64,000 nucleotides of DNA from Curtobacterium sp. 'Ferrero' (GTDB taxonomy: Bacteria > Actinomycetota > Actinomycetes > Actinomycetales > Microbacteriaceae): assembly GCF_002412165.1 (NCBI RefSeq), contig NZ_NXIA01000002.1, positions 62,001 to 126,000 of the forward strand. Reading direction: 5' to 3'. Positions 25,502 to 32,373 of this stretch are shown piece after piece. Under the pieces are notes generated by a model. It was not told the origin of the DNA. It saw nothing but the letters and a program-made list of their open reading frames with translations, and did not search any database. The position numbers and the translations under genes were made by a program. Each line of letters starts with the position of its first letter. Position 1 is the stretch's first letter.

Positions 25502-26373
25502 CGACCGTCGACCCCGGCACGATCCCGCAGCACGCACTCGACCGGGTGATCGCGACCGCGCTCGAGGAGGACGCCCCCTGGGGCGACGTCACGAGCGAGA
25601 CCCTGCTCCCCGCGGACGCCGTCGCCACCGCGACCCTCGCCGCCCGCGAACCCGGGGTGCTCAGCGGCGGCGGAGTGTTCGTCGCCGTCATGCACGCCGT
25701 CGACCCCGCGATCACCGCCGAGGTGCACGCTGCCGACGGTGAGCGGTTCGCGGCGGGGGACACCCTCGTCACCGTGAGCGGTCCGGCGCGGTCCGTGCTC
25801 CGGGCCGAGCGGGTGGCACTCAACCTCGTCCAGCGACTGAGCGGCATCGCCACCCTGACCGCCCGGTACGTCGAGGCCACCGCCGGGACACGCGCACGGA
25901 TCGCCGACACCCGGAAGACCACGCCGGGACTCCGTACACTCGAGCGGTACGCGGTCCGGTGCGGCGGCGGGCGGAACCACCGCACCTCGCTCTCCGACGC
26001 CGTGATGGCGAAGGACAACCACCTGGCCGTGCTGCTCGCGAGCGGTGTGGGCATCGGCGACGCGATCCGTTCCGCCCGCGAACGGCTCGGGCACACCGTG
26101 CACCTCGAGGTCGAGGTGGACCGGATCGACCAGATCGAACCGGTGGTCGCCGCCGGCGTCGACACGATCATGCTCGACAACTTCTCGCCCGACGAGCTCG
26201 TCGCGGGCATCGCGGTCGTGGCCGGGCGGGCGCTGGTCGAGGCCTCCGGCGGCGTGTCGCTCGACACCGTCGCCGCGATCGCCGCGACCGGCGTCGACGT
26301 CATCTCGGTCGGAGCGCTCACCCACTCGGCACGCGCGCTGGACCTCGGCCTCGACGTCGCGGTGACGGCCTGA
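25498..26373 (+). CDS. nadC: nicotinate-nucleotide diphosphorylase (carboxylating)
   Basis: A 291-residue quinolinate phosphoribosyltransferase. Conserved parts are EEDAPWGDVTSE near the N terminus, NLVQRLSGIAT, the PRPP/quinolinate-binding ADTRKTTPGLR and GGGRNHRTSLSD, and the late MLDNFSPDE and EASGGV segments. It converts quinolinate plus PRPP to nicotinate mononucleotide and CO2. Start and stop are coupled to nadB and to the cysteine desulfurase (one base between them). Confidence 0.95.
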   Translation: MTTVDPGTIPQHALDRVIATALEEDAPWGDVTSETLLPADAVATATLAAREPGVLSGGGVFVAVMHAVDPAITAEVHAADGERFAAGDTLVTVSGPARSVLRAERVALNLVQRLSGIATLTARYVEATAGTRARIADTRKTTPGLRTLERYAVRCGGGRNHRTSLSDAVMAKDNHLAVLLASGVGIGDAIRSARERLGHTVHLEVEVDRIDQIEPVVAAGVDTIMLDNFSPDELVAGIAVVAGRALVEASGGVSLDTVAAIAATGVDVISVGALTHSARALDLGLDVAVTA

Positions 26374-26374
26374 C

Positions 26375-27514
26375 GTGTTCTACCTCGACCGTGCGGCCAC
26401 GACGCCCGTGCGCCGCGAGGTGCTCGAGGCCATGTGGCCGTACCTGACCGGCACCTTCGGCAACCCCTCGTCGACGCACGGGATCGGTAACGCGGCCGCG
26501 CGTGGTCTCGCCGAGGCCCGGTCCGCGGTCGCACGGGTGCTCGGCTGCCGTCCGGCCGAGGTGGTCTTCACCACGGGCGGCACCGAGGGGGCGAACACGG
26601 CGATCAAGGGGATCGCGCTCGCCGCGCCCCGGGGTCGGCACGTCGTCACGGCACCCACGGAACACGAGGCGGTGCTCGAGAGCTGCCGGTACCTCGAACG
26701 CTTCCACGGCTTCGACCTGACCGTGCTCCCGGTGGACGCGGACGGCCGTGTGCAGCCCGACGCGCTCGCCGCGGCGATGCGGCCGGACACGACCCTGGTG
26801 TCGATCGCGCACGCCTCGAACGAGATCGGCACGGTGCAGGACGTCCCGGCGCTCGCCGCGGTCGCGCACCGCTCGGGCGCACGGTTCCACACGGACGCCG
26901 TGCAGTCGGCGCCGTGGCTGCCGATCGGGCTCGACGTGCTTGGCGTGGACGCACTGTCACTGTCGGGTCACAAGCTCGGCGCACCCAAGGGCACGGGGGT
27001 GCTGGTGGTGCGCAGTGGCGTCCCGCTCGAGCCGCTGCTGCACGGCGGCGGGCAGGAGCGCGGTCGACGATCGGGCACGGAGGACGTCGCCGGCGCGGTC
27101 GCGGTGGCGACGGCGCTGGCCCTGCACGCGGGGCAGCGGGCGTCCGCGGAGGAGCGGGCGTCCGTCGTCCGCGATGCCGTGCTCGACGGCGTCACCGCGG
27201 CGGTCCCGGGGGCGATCGTCACGGGGTCGCGGTCGGCGCGGCTCCCGGGGCACGCGTCGTTCTGCTTCCCCGGCGTGCTCGGCGAGACCGTCCTGCTCGA
27301 ACTCGAGCGGCGGGACGTGGTGTCCTCGTCGGGGAGCGCCTGTGCGGCCGGCAGCACGGAGGCGTCGCACGTCCTCACGGCGATCGGCCTCGACGAGGAC
27401 ACCGCGCGGTCGGCCGTGCGGCTGACCTTCGACGAGACCCTCGCCGAGGCTGACGTCCCGGTCGTCGTGCGTGCCGTCGCGGAAGCGGTCGAGGCGGTCC
27501 GCGCGCTCGCGTGA
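26375..27514 (+). CDS. nifS: cysteine desulfurase, NAD-operon type
   Basis: A 379-residue class V aminotransferase-fold desulfurase. PLP Lys200 is in LSGHKLGAPKG, and the active cysteine Cys322 is in SSSGSACAAGST. The N terminus, FYLDRAATTPVRREVLEAM, is typical. The GTG start lies one base after nadC. In Gram-positive bacteria a NifS next to nadABC supplies sulfur for the NadA Fe-S cluster; that role is inferred from position. A weak hairpin plus TTTT (27556-27578) follows the operon. Confidence 0.92.
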   Translation: MFYLDRAATTPVRREVLEAMWPYLTGTFGNPSSTHGIGNAAARGLAEARSAVARVLGCRPAEVVFTTGGTEGANTAIKGIALAAPRGRHVVTAPTEHEAVLESCRYLERFHGFDLTVLPVDADGRVQPDALAAAMRPDTTLVSIAHASNEIGTVQDVPALAAVAHRSGARFHTDAVQSAPWLPIGLDVLGVDALSLSGHKLGAPKGTGVLVVRSGVPLEPLLHGGGQERGRRSGTEDVAGAVAVATALALHAGQRASAEERASVVRDAVLDGVTAAVPGAIVTGSRSARLPGHASFCFPGVLGETVLLELERRDVVSSSGSACAAGSTEASHVLTAIGLDEDTARSAVRLTFDETLAEADVPVVVRAVAEAVEAVRALA

Positions 27515-27605
27515 GTCACGGGTCGGGGTGTACTAGACGTTCTACTCCATGAGTGGGGTCGTGTCCCCCCTTTTGCGGACCGACGATCTGCGTCAGAGTG
27601 TGGTC

Positions 27606-27887
27606 ATGGCAAACGCGATCACCACCAGGGCCCTTCGGGAGGACCGCTTCCGGGCGGTCCAGCTGCTCCCCGCCCCGGCCACCGTGCTCGCGCTCGTCGT
27701 GGCCGCCCAGCACGACCTCGGCGCCGTACCCCTCGGCGTCATCGCCGTCGTCGGCACGCTGGCGACCCTCGGGAGCGCACTGCTCCCGAGGCTCCGCCCG
27801 CAGGCCACTCCCCGCGACGCCCGACGGACCCTGCCCGCCCCGAGCGAGGCCGATCGGTACCGAGAGGACACCGAACACCCTCTCTGA
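27606..27887 (+). CDS. small hypothetical membrane protein
   Basis: A protein of 93 residues with two hydrophobic stretches (LLPAPATVLALVVAAQ and VIAVVGTLATLGSALLP) and a hydrophilic Arg/Glu-rich tail. The ATG at 27606 was chosen over 27549; neither has a strong ribosome site. I do not recognise a family. TACTAGACG at 27531-27539 could be promoter sequence. It is followed immediately by the stack of hairpins described next, so the ORF could also be part of that transcript. Confidence 0.45.
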   Translation: MANAITTRALREDRFRAVQLLPAPATVLALVVAAQHDLGAVPLGVIAVVGTLATLGSALLPRLRPQATPRDARRTLPAPSEADRYREDTEHPL

Positions 27888-27905
27888 GCACCACCCACCC
27901 GACCC

Positions 27906-28086
27906 GCACCGCCGGACCCGTCCCCTGGGGGACGGCGGTGCACCCCGGCCGGACGCTGCCCCTGATCTGCGTCCGGCGCGGGGCACGACAACCCCCTGCC
28001 GTCGTGCCCCGCCGCACACCGCGACCCGCCGTGGGCGAGGCGTCGACCCCCTGACGACGCCACCTCCCCCTGACGCCCACGGCGGG
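27906..28086 (+). ncRNA. candidate structured RNA: four consecutive hairpins with CCCCCTG loops
   Basis: Four stems lie end to end. H1 27906-27941 is GCACCGCC/GGCGGTGC plus GTCCCC/GGGGAC. H2 27948-27977 is GCCGGACGC/GCGTCCGGC. H3 27978-28012 is a 12-bp stem, GCGGGGCACGAC with its complement. H4 28025-28086 is CCCGCCGTGGGCG/CGCCCACGGCGGG with an inner GGCGTCG/CGACGCC. The unpaired segments repeat one motif: ACCCCCTG in the H3 and H4 loops, TCCCCCTGA in the H4 internal loop, and CCCCTG in H1 and H2. This recalls the C-rich loops of actinobacterial 6C RNA. The strand is inferred from the C-rich side; it could instead be a 5' leader of the gene at 28167. Confidence 0.5.
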
Positions 28087-28166
28087 CCGGTGTCGCACAG
28101 TCCGTGCGAGCAGACCCGATCCGGTCCGCGCTGAGCGGAGCGGAGCGGAGCGGCCACACTGATGTT

Positions 28167-28724
28167 GTGCGTTTCGACACTGTCCTCACCGAAGCTGACG
28201 TCCCCACGCTCCGAAGCCAGGTCGCTGCCCTCAGACTCCCAGGACGCCGGCTCGCGCGAGGCGTGAGTGCTCGACGGGATGGCCGCGAACGCCCGTGGCA
28301 GTTCCAAGTGGTCGTGGACGAGCACGACCGGAGTTGGACGTTCGACCGGCAGGGGGACCCGCATCGGGACCGCTTCGCGGAGGGTGTCCACCATTCTGTC
28401 GACGGCCCGTCCGAGGTGAGTTTCGCGCGGAGCGGCACAGCGGCCACTCCTGTCCGACTCCTCACGCCGGAGCTCCTCAACGTGTGGGGGTCGCCGGCGA
28501 GCTACTCGCCGATCCTCGTCCAGCGGATCAAGGAACACTGGCTGCTGTTCACGTTCGAGCACGAGCTCGACCCGGCGCAACGAACGACCCTCGTCATCGA
28601 CGAGGGTGACGGGATCGCACACCGCTTCTACGACGCGGGTCAGGTCACCGTGATCACCGAGCTCCGCGTCATGGATGATGACGAGCCGATCCCTCCGCGT
28701 CCGCGGTTCTCACGATTGCAGTAG
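28167..28724 (+). CDS. hypothetical protein
   Basis: A protein of 185 residues from GTG 28167. The frame is open from 28104, but that part covers a (GAGCG)4 tandem repeat at 28133-28153 and looks untranslated. I recognise no family. The protein is soluble and acidic/basic mixed, with a WQFQVVVDEHDRSWTFDRQG segment, a central LTPELLNVWGS and a hydrophobic-aromatic IKEHWLLFTFEHEL segment; no cysteines or known catalytic motif. Codon use is less GC-biased than the flanking NAD genes, in keeping with an accessory gene. Confidence 0.55.
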   Translation: MRFDTVLTEADVPTLRSQVAALRLPGRRLARGVSARRDGRERPWQFQVVVDEHDRSWTFDRQGDPHRDRFAEGVHHSVDGPSEVSFARSGTAATPVRLLTPELLNVWGSPASYSPILVQRIKEHWLLFTFEHELDPAQRTTLVIDEGDGIAHRFYDAGQVTVITELRVMDDDEPIPPRPRFSRLQ

Positions 28725-28847
28725 TGGCCCGCGCTCGAGTACTGACGACGCGCCAGCACGGCACCGCCAGCAGCTGAGGTGTCGGTTCACGCCTGCTGGT
28801 CGATCTGGTTGCATCGACACACGAACCAGACGGAAGGATGACCGTTG

Positions 28848-29216
28848 ATGGACCGCATCCGATGCGCGCCCCTCAGCAGGCGCGCCGCCAGCTGGAACCT
28901 TGCCCTCGTCTGGGTCGTGATCACCATCGGGCTGCTGTCCGCCATCGGGTGCGTCGGGTTCATCCTCGACGAGAGTCTGACCTCGTACGCCACCTGCAGC
29001 GTCCGCAACGCGGGTTGCCGTGGTGACGCGGGCTGGTACAGCAGCATGGGGCTCACCCGCTTCGGAGGGTTCGCAGCCGTCATCACCTGTGGCGCCATCG
29101 GCATCCGCAGTCACACCCGGCTGAGCGGCGTGCTGTCTCCGGTCGTCGGCCTCGGCGGTCTCCTCCTCCTGACCGCGGTCGGCTACGACCTCCTCAAGTC
29201 CCTCACCGGGACGTAG
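28848..29216 (+). CDS. hypothetical membrane protein with three spans
   Basis: A protein of 122 residues, ATG 28848, with GGAAGG eleven bases upstream. Three hydrophobic helices are visible (about 15-37, 69-85, 92-110). The first loop carries two cysteines in TCSVRNAGCRG, which could form a disulfide if exterior. No family is recognised. It stands alone between an unknown gene and a convergent glycosylase-like gene. The gaps on either side hold no structure that I can support, apart from a 14-bp direct repeat (CAGCGCTGCGCGG at 29332 and 29369). Confidence 0.6.
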   Translation: MDRIRCAPLSRRAASWNLALVWVVITIGLLSAIGCVGFILDESLTSYATCSVRNAGCRGDAGWYSSMGLTRFGGFAAVITCGAIGIRSHTRLSGVLSPVVGLGGLLLLTAVGYDLLKSLTGT

Positions 29217-29366
29217 GCGGCGGGCGCCTGCGGCACGAACCGGCAGATCGCTCGCCACCGCGCTGTCTCTTCACGGGCGTCGCGACGGGATCTGGGTCGG
29301 GTCCGAACCATCCAGTCCTCAGCGCAGGTCAGCGCTGCGCGGTGTCGTCCAGCGGTCCGGAGTCGT

Positions 29367-29822
29367 TCAGCGCTGCGCGGCGGTGCCGGGCCAGACGTAC
29401 TCGAGGTCGTCCGGCACGTCCGGGAAGAGCGGACGGTAGAACTCCGGCGCCTTCTGCACGAGCTTTGACCGGTGCGAGCGGTGCAGCGCCTCGTCGTCGT
29501 TCCACGCCGGCAGCGGGTACTCGCCGCGTGCGTACGCTTCGAGGTCCTCCTGCACGAGCGCGAGGTCCGCCAGGGTCTTGTCCCGACAGGTGTCCGGGTG
29601 GCCGCGCTCGACCCACACCGCGCACGTCGCGTCCTGGTACGCCATGAGCGCCGGCCGGAACCCGCGCCACATCGCCGTCACCGGGTGCGCCTGCCAGCCG
29701 TACCCGGGCAGGGTCAGGGCGCGCATCACCTGGAGCGTCTCGACGCGCTGCTTGCCGAGCCGGCGGTCGTCGAGCACCTCGGCGGAGGCCTGGAAGTCGG
29801 CGAACGGCAGGAAGGTCTGCAT
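29367..29822 (-). CDS. MSMEG_6728 family protein (pyrimidine-dimer glycosylase-like)
   Basis: A 151-residue protein with the characteristic N terminus MQTFLPFADFQASAEVLDD, then RRLGKQRVETLQVMRAL and GYGWQAHPVTAMWRG. This family is described in databases as MSMEG_6728/pyrimidine dimer DNA glycosylase-like because of distant similarity to T4 endonuclease V; a repair role has not been shown here. The last codons (TAAQR) lie in one copy of a short direct repeat whose other copy is just downstream. Confidence 0.8.
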   Translation of the reverse strand: MQTFLPFADFQASAEVLDDRRLGKQRVETLQVMRALTLPGYGWQAHPVTAMWRGFRPALMAYQDATCAVWVERGHPDTCRDKTLADLALVQEDLEAYARGEYPLPAWNDDEALHRSHRSKLVQKAPEFYRPLFPDVPDDLEYVWPGTAAQR

Positions 29823-29915
29823 CGGCCGAACGGTACCCGCCCCGCTCTGGCAGCCCGCCCGACACACGCCGTCACACGCGGACCACCGGTGCCCCGCCCG
29901 TGTGAGCATCAGGAC

Positions 29916-30512
29916 ATGAGCGAAGTACGAGTCGTCGGCGTCAGCGGCAGCCCCTCCGACCCCTCGCGGACCTCGACCCTCGTCGCGGCGACCGTCGAGC
30001 GGATGGGGCAGGAGCTCGGGGACGCCAGGACCGAGACGGTCGAGATCGGTCCGCTGCTCGCCGACCTCGGTGCCGCCACCTCCCGCGAGGCGATGGCCCC
30101 CGCGACCGCTCGCGCGCTCGAGGCCGTCGAGTCGGCGGACGTGCTCGTCGTCGGCAGCCCGGCCTTCCGCGCCGCCTACTCCGGGGCGTTCAAGCTGTTC
30201 TTCGACTGGGTCGGCCAGTACGACCTCGTCGACACCCCCGTGCTGCTCACGGCGACGGGCGGCAGTGACCGGCACGCGCTCCTCGTCGAGCACCAGATGC
30301 GTCCGTTGTTCGGGTTCTTCCAGTCGACGACGCTGCCCCTCGGCGTGTTCGGCAACGAGCGCGACTTCGCCAAGCGCGAGGGCGGGTACGACATCGCGAG
30401 CGTCGATCTCGAGCTCCGCATCGACCAGGCCGTGCGGCGGGCGCTCCCGATCATCCGCGGCGGCTTCGTCACCGCCGACGCCGCCGAGGTCCGACGCCCC
30501 GCCGAGTTCTGA
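29916..30512 (+). CDS. NADPH-dependent FMN reductase
   Basis: A 198-residue flavodoxin-fold reductase, ATG 29916. The phosphate-binding loop GVSGSPSDPSRTSTLV and the flavin-binding VGSPAFRAAYSGAFKLFFDW are typical of SsuE/MsuE-type FMN reductases. It would provide reduced FMN to flavin monooxygenases such as the LLM enzyme at 1833. No sulfonate genes are near, so the partner is unknown. It is divergent from the glycosylase-like gene. Confidence 0.87.
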   Translation: MSEVRVVGVSGSPSDPSRTSTLVAATVERMGQELGDARTETVEIGPLLADLGAATSREAMAPATARALEAVESADVLVVGSPAFRAAYSGAFKLFFDWVGQYDLVDTPVLLTATGGSDRHALLVEHQMRPLFGFFQSTTLPLGVFGNERDFAKREGGYDIASVDLELRIDQAVRRALPIIRGGFVTADAAEVRRPAEF

Positions 30513-30530
30513 CCCCCCCGCCGGCGCCGA

Positions 30531-30570
30531 GGCGTTCCGCTCGGAGGGGGTCGTTCCTTCCAACGTCGCC
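30531..30570. repeat. solo copy of the GTTCCGCTCG palindromic element
   Basis: CGTTCCGCTCGGAGGGGGTC followed by GTTCCTTCC matches the left half of the units at 3760-4262 at about 26 of 30 positions. It has lost the right arm. A flanking GAGGCG...CGCCTC can still pair. It lies just after the FMN reductase stop. Confidence 0.7.
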
Positions 30571-30691
30571 TCGACGATCTAAGCGTGCATTCCCGCGTGA
30601 TGTGCAAGATTTGACGTACCAAATTGCCACGTCTTGTGTGTTGCTCGTCCGGAGCAACGCCGCTCTGGCAGCTTCTGCAAGGGGTACAGCA

Positions 30692-31246
30692 ATGTCAAAG
30701 TTCCGTACGGCATCAGCCGCGATCGCACTCAGCAGCACACTCGCGGCAGGGAGCTTGATCACGGCTCCGGGCGCCGAAGCCGCCGAGTCGTTGCAGACCG
30801 CTCCGGTCATGGTGGATGTCTCCGGAAGTCGCCCGTACATCACGCCTGAACTCGTCGATCAAGCAATCACCGACGCACGGGAGGCAGGCGCGGTCACCGG
30901 CGAGGAAGTGCAGCCGGACGGCACGAGCACGGTCAGCATCGACGCTGGCAACGGGTTCACCCTGCAACTCAGCAAGGCCAGCCCGACACAGCGTCTTGCG
31001 GCTGGCTCGGACAGCTACGGTGGCGTCTACGTCGGGTTCAATTCCTTCGATCAGAACTTGATCATCAGCGGGGCCGCTGCCGGGATGACTGCTGGGATAT
31101 GTGTTCTCGGCCCAGCCGTGTGCGCCGTTGCAACGGTCGCCATCACCATCGCTACTGTGGCCGTCTCGACCAGTGGCGGCGTGCAGTGCGGCACCAAGTC
31201 GTTGCGCGTCTACCCCGTGTCGAACAAGAAGCCCCGCTGCGCCTGA
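30692..31246 (+). CDS. secreted hydrophobic peptide/protein, unknown function (bacteriocin-like architecture)
   Basis: A 184-residue precursor, ATG 30692. Residues 1-33 are a signal peptide (ending APGAEAAE). A hydrophilic middle contains TSTVSIDAGNGFTLQLSKA, and the C-terminal 65 residues start with YVGFNSFDQN and form a Gly/Ala-rich hydrophobic segment with cysteines (AAGMTAGICVLGPAVCAVAT), then GGVQCG and a basic tail KKPRCA. This resembles the uncharacterised actinobacterial secreted proteins with a hydrophobic C-terminal core. Its base composition is less GC-rich than its neighbours. It is followed 10 bp later by a small membrane protein. Confidence 0.65.
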   Translation: MSKFRTASAAIALSSTLAAGSLITAPGAEAAESLQTAPVMVDVSGSRPYITPELVDQAITDAREAGAVTGEEVQPDGTSTVSIDAGNGFTLQLSKASPTQRLAAGSDSYGGVYVGFNSFDQNLIISGAAAGMTAGICVLGPAVCAVATVAITIATVAVSTSGGVQCGTKSLRVYPVSNKKPRCA

Positions 31247-31256
31247 GGAGCAGAGC

Positions 31257-31451
31257 ATGACCAGCATCCTCCGCAGCCCGGCGTTCGCCATCGTCGTCGC
31301 CGTCGGCCTCCTGATCGCTGGAGCTGCCGTCGCGGCGGCGACCAACGGGACACCTCATCAGATCGCCGGGTCGTTCGCGGTTGCCGTCGCGGCCGGAACT
31401 GGCGGATGCTACGTCGGTACGACCATCCGGCATCGCCGGAACCGCCGGTAG
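31257..31451 (+). CDS. small membrane protein paired with the secreted protein
   Basis: A protein of 64 residues with an ideal GAGGAGCAGA ribosome site and two hydrophobic segments (SPAFAIVVAVGLLIAGAAVA and IAGSFAVAVAAGTGG), ending in HRRNRR. It is too short for family assignment. The ten-base spacing makes co-transcription with the secreted hydrophobic protein nearly certain, and a strong terminator follows. An immunity-type role is possible but unproven. Confidence 0.6.
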   Translation: MTSILRSPAFAIVVAVGLLIAGAAVAAATNGTPHQIAGSFAVAVAAGTGGCYVGTTIRHRRNRR

Positions 31452-31467
31452 CATCACCCACGAATCC

Positions 31468-31507
31468 GCGGAGCGCCCGTGCTGTCGACGGCACGGGCGC
31501 TCCGCGT
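31468..31507 (+). terminator. 16-bp terminator stem
   Basis: CGCGGAGCGCCCGTGC pairs perfectly with its complement across the 8-nt loop TGTCGACG, 16 bases after the small membrane gene. Confidence 0.85.
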
Positions 31508-31576
31508 CTCCGCGGTGATCATCACCACCGCCTGAGCGTCGTGCCCGCCAGGGTGACCCCACCACACGCCGGGATC

Positions 31577-31590
31577 GGGGGGGGGGGGGG
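31577..31590. repeat. 14-bp poly-G tract
   Basis: Fourteen consecutive G residues lie in the 277-bp gap before aroQ. No ORF crosses it that I would call a gene. It is prone to slippage and may also be a sequencing uncertainty. Confidence 0.8.
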
Positions 31591-31666
31591 CTCCTCGCGG
31601 CGCGACCACGCGGTGGACAGGGATCCGTGGCGGCAGTGCACCGCGCCTCCCGTCCAGAAGCTGGCC

Positions 31667-31682
31667 GACCAGCGCGCTGGTC
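31667..31682. repeat. 16-bp perfect palindrome
   Basis: GACCAGCGCGCTGGTC is self-complementary, and lies 47 bases after the end of aroQ. The same core (CGCTGGTCGCG and GCGACCAGCGCG) occurs as separated arms at about 14780 and 14872, in another 3' flank. Confidence 0.5.
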
Positions 31683-31728
31683 CGCCCGTCGGCAGCCCGC
31701 CGCCCGTCAGCAGACGAGGTGCACGCCG

Positions 31729-32184
31729 TCAGTCCTCGGCGTCCGTCACCAACGCTGCGAGGTGGGCCACCGCCAACCGGTACCCGTCCGCCCCCGCACC
31801 CGCGATGACCGCCGTCGCCGCCGTCGCGACGTGGTCGACGTGCCGGAACGGCTCACGCTTCCACGTGTTCGACAGGTGCACCTCGACGACGGGGACCGCG
31901 AGCGCCTCGACCGCATCGTGCAGCGCCACCGAGGTGTGTGCGTACGCAGCGGGGTTGACGACCACGCCCGCGAAGTCGTCGAGCGCCTCGTGCAGCCACT
32001 CGACCAGCTCACCCTCGCGGTTCGTCTGGCGGAAGTCGGCCTCGAGTCCGTGCACGGCCGCCTCGGTGTGGACGATGGCCTCGATCTCGGTGAGCGTCAC
32101 CGTGCCGTACTGCGCCGGGTCGCGTCGCCCGAGGATGTCGAGGTTCGGGCCGTTCAACACCAGGATGCGCGAGGACTCGGTCAT
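31729..32184 (-). CDS. aroQ: type II 3-dehydroquinate dehydratase
   Basis: A 151-residue dodecameric-type DHQase. LVLNGPNLDILGRRDPAQYG carries the catalytic Tyr; VVNPAAYAHTSVAL and VEVHLSN hold substrate-binding residues, and AGAGADGYRLAV ends the fold. The usual SNIHARE is SNTWKRE here, a mild change beside the active site. The enzyme interconverts 3-dehydroquinate and 3-dehydroshikimate (shikimate pathway or quinate use). It stands alone, with no other aro or qui gene in the window. Confidence 0.9.
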   Translation of the reverse strand: MTESSRILVLNGPNLDILGRRDPAQYGTVTLTEIEAIVHTEAAVHGLEADFRQTNREGELVEWLHEALDDFAGVVVNPAAYAHTSVALHDAVEALAVPVVEVHLSNTWKREPFRHVDHVATAATAVIAGAGADGYRLAVAHLAALVTDAED

Positions 32185-32245
32185 GCCGGAAGCCTAGCGG
32201 CGAGCGGTGCTCGGGCATCGACGGAGCCGTCACATGCAGCGGCTA

Positions 32246-32259
32246 TGTGAACGGTCACA
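32246..32259. promoter_or_regulatory. CRP/GlxR-like palindrome
   Basis: TGTGAACGGTCACA has perfect TGTGA/TCACA arms, with a 4-bp spacer rather than the usual 6. Its centre lies about 71 bp upstream of the predicted start of symporter transcription, a typical class I activator distance. Confidence 0.5.
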
Positions 32260-32288
32260 ATAGGCCACCGCAGCCGTTCGCGCAAAGG

Positions 32289-32317
32289 TTACAGAGCGGT
32301 ACCAGTCCGGGTAGTGT
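32289..32317 (+). promoter_or_regulatory. promoter of the Na+/solute symporter
   Basis: TTACAG (32289-32294) and TAGTGT (32312-32317) are separated by 17 bp. Predicted start is near 32324, leaving a leader of about 50 nt before the ATG at 32374. Confidence 0.55.
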
Positions 32318-32373
32318 CCCCCGATGGGCCAGCGCAGACGCGGGCCCATCGAACACGTCGACGTGGAGTGTGA

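Noticed and set aside
27556-27578. Strong terminator after the nifS gene
   Set aside because: GGGG...CCCC followed by TTTT gives only a 4-5 bp stem; it may act weakly, so it is mentioned in the gene entry only.
27516-28622. Minus-strand frame of 368 codons across the hairpin region
   Set aside because: It covers strong hairpins and the opposite strand of a likely gene; composition is Arg/Gly/Pro-rich with no recognisable domain.
29217-29366. Small gene or RNA in the gap before the MSMEG_6728-type gene
   Set aside because: Only a 14-bp direct repeat is present; no start with ribosome site or stable hairpin with terminator features.
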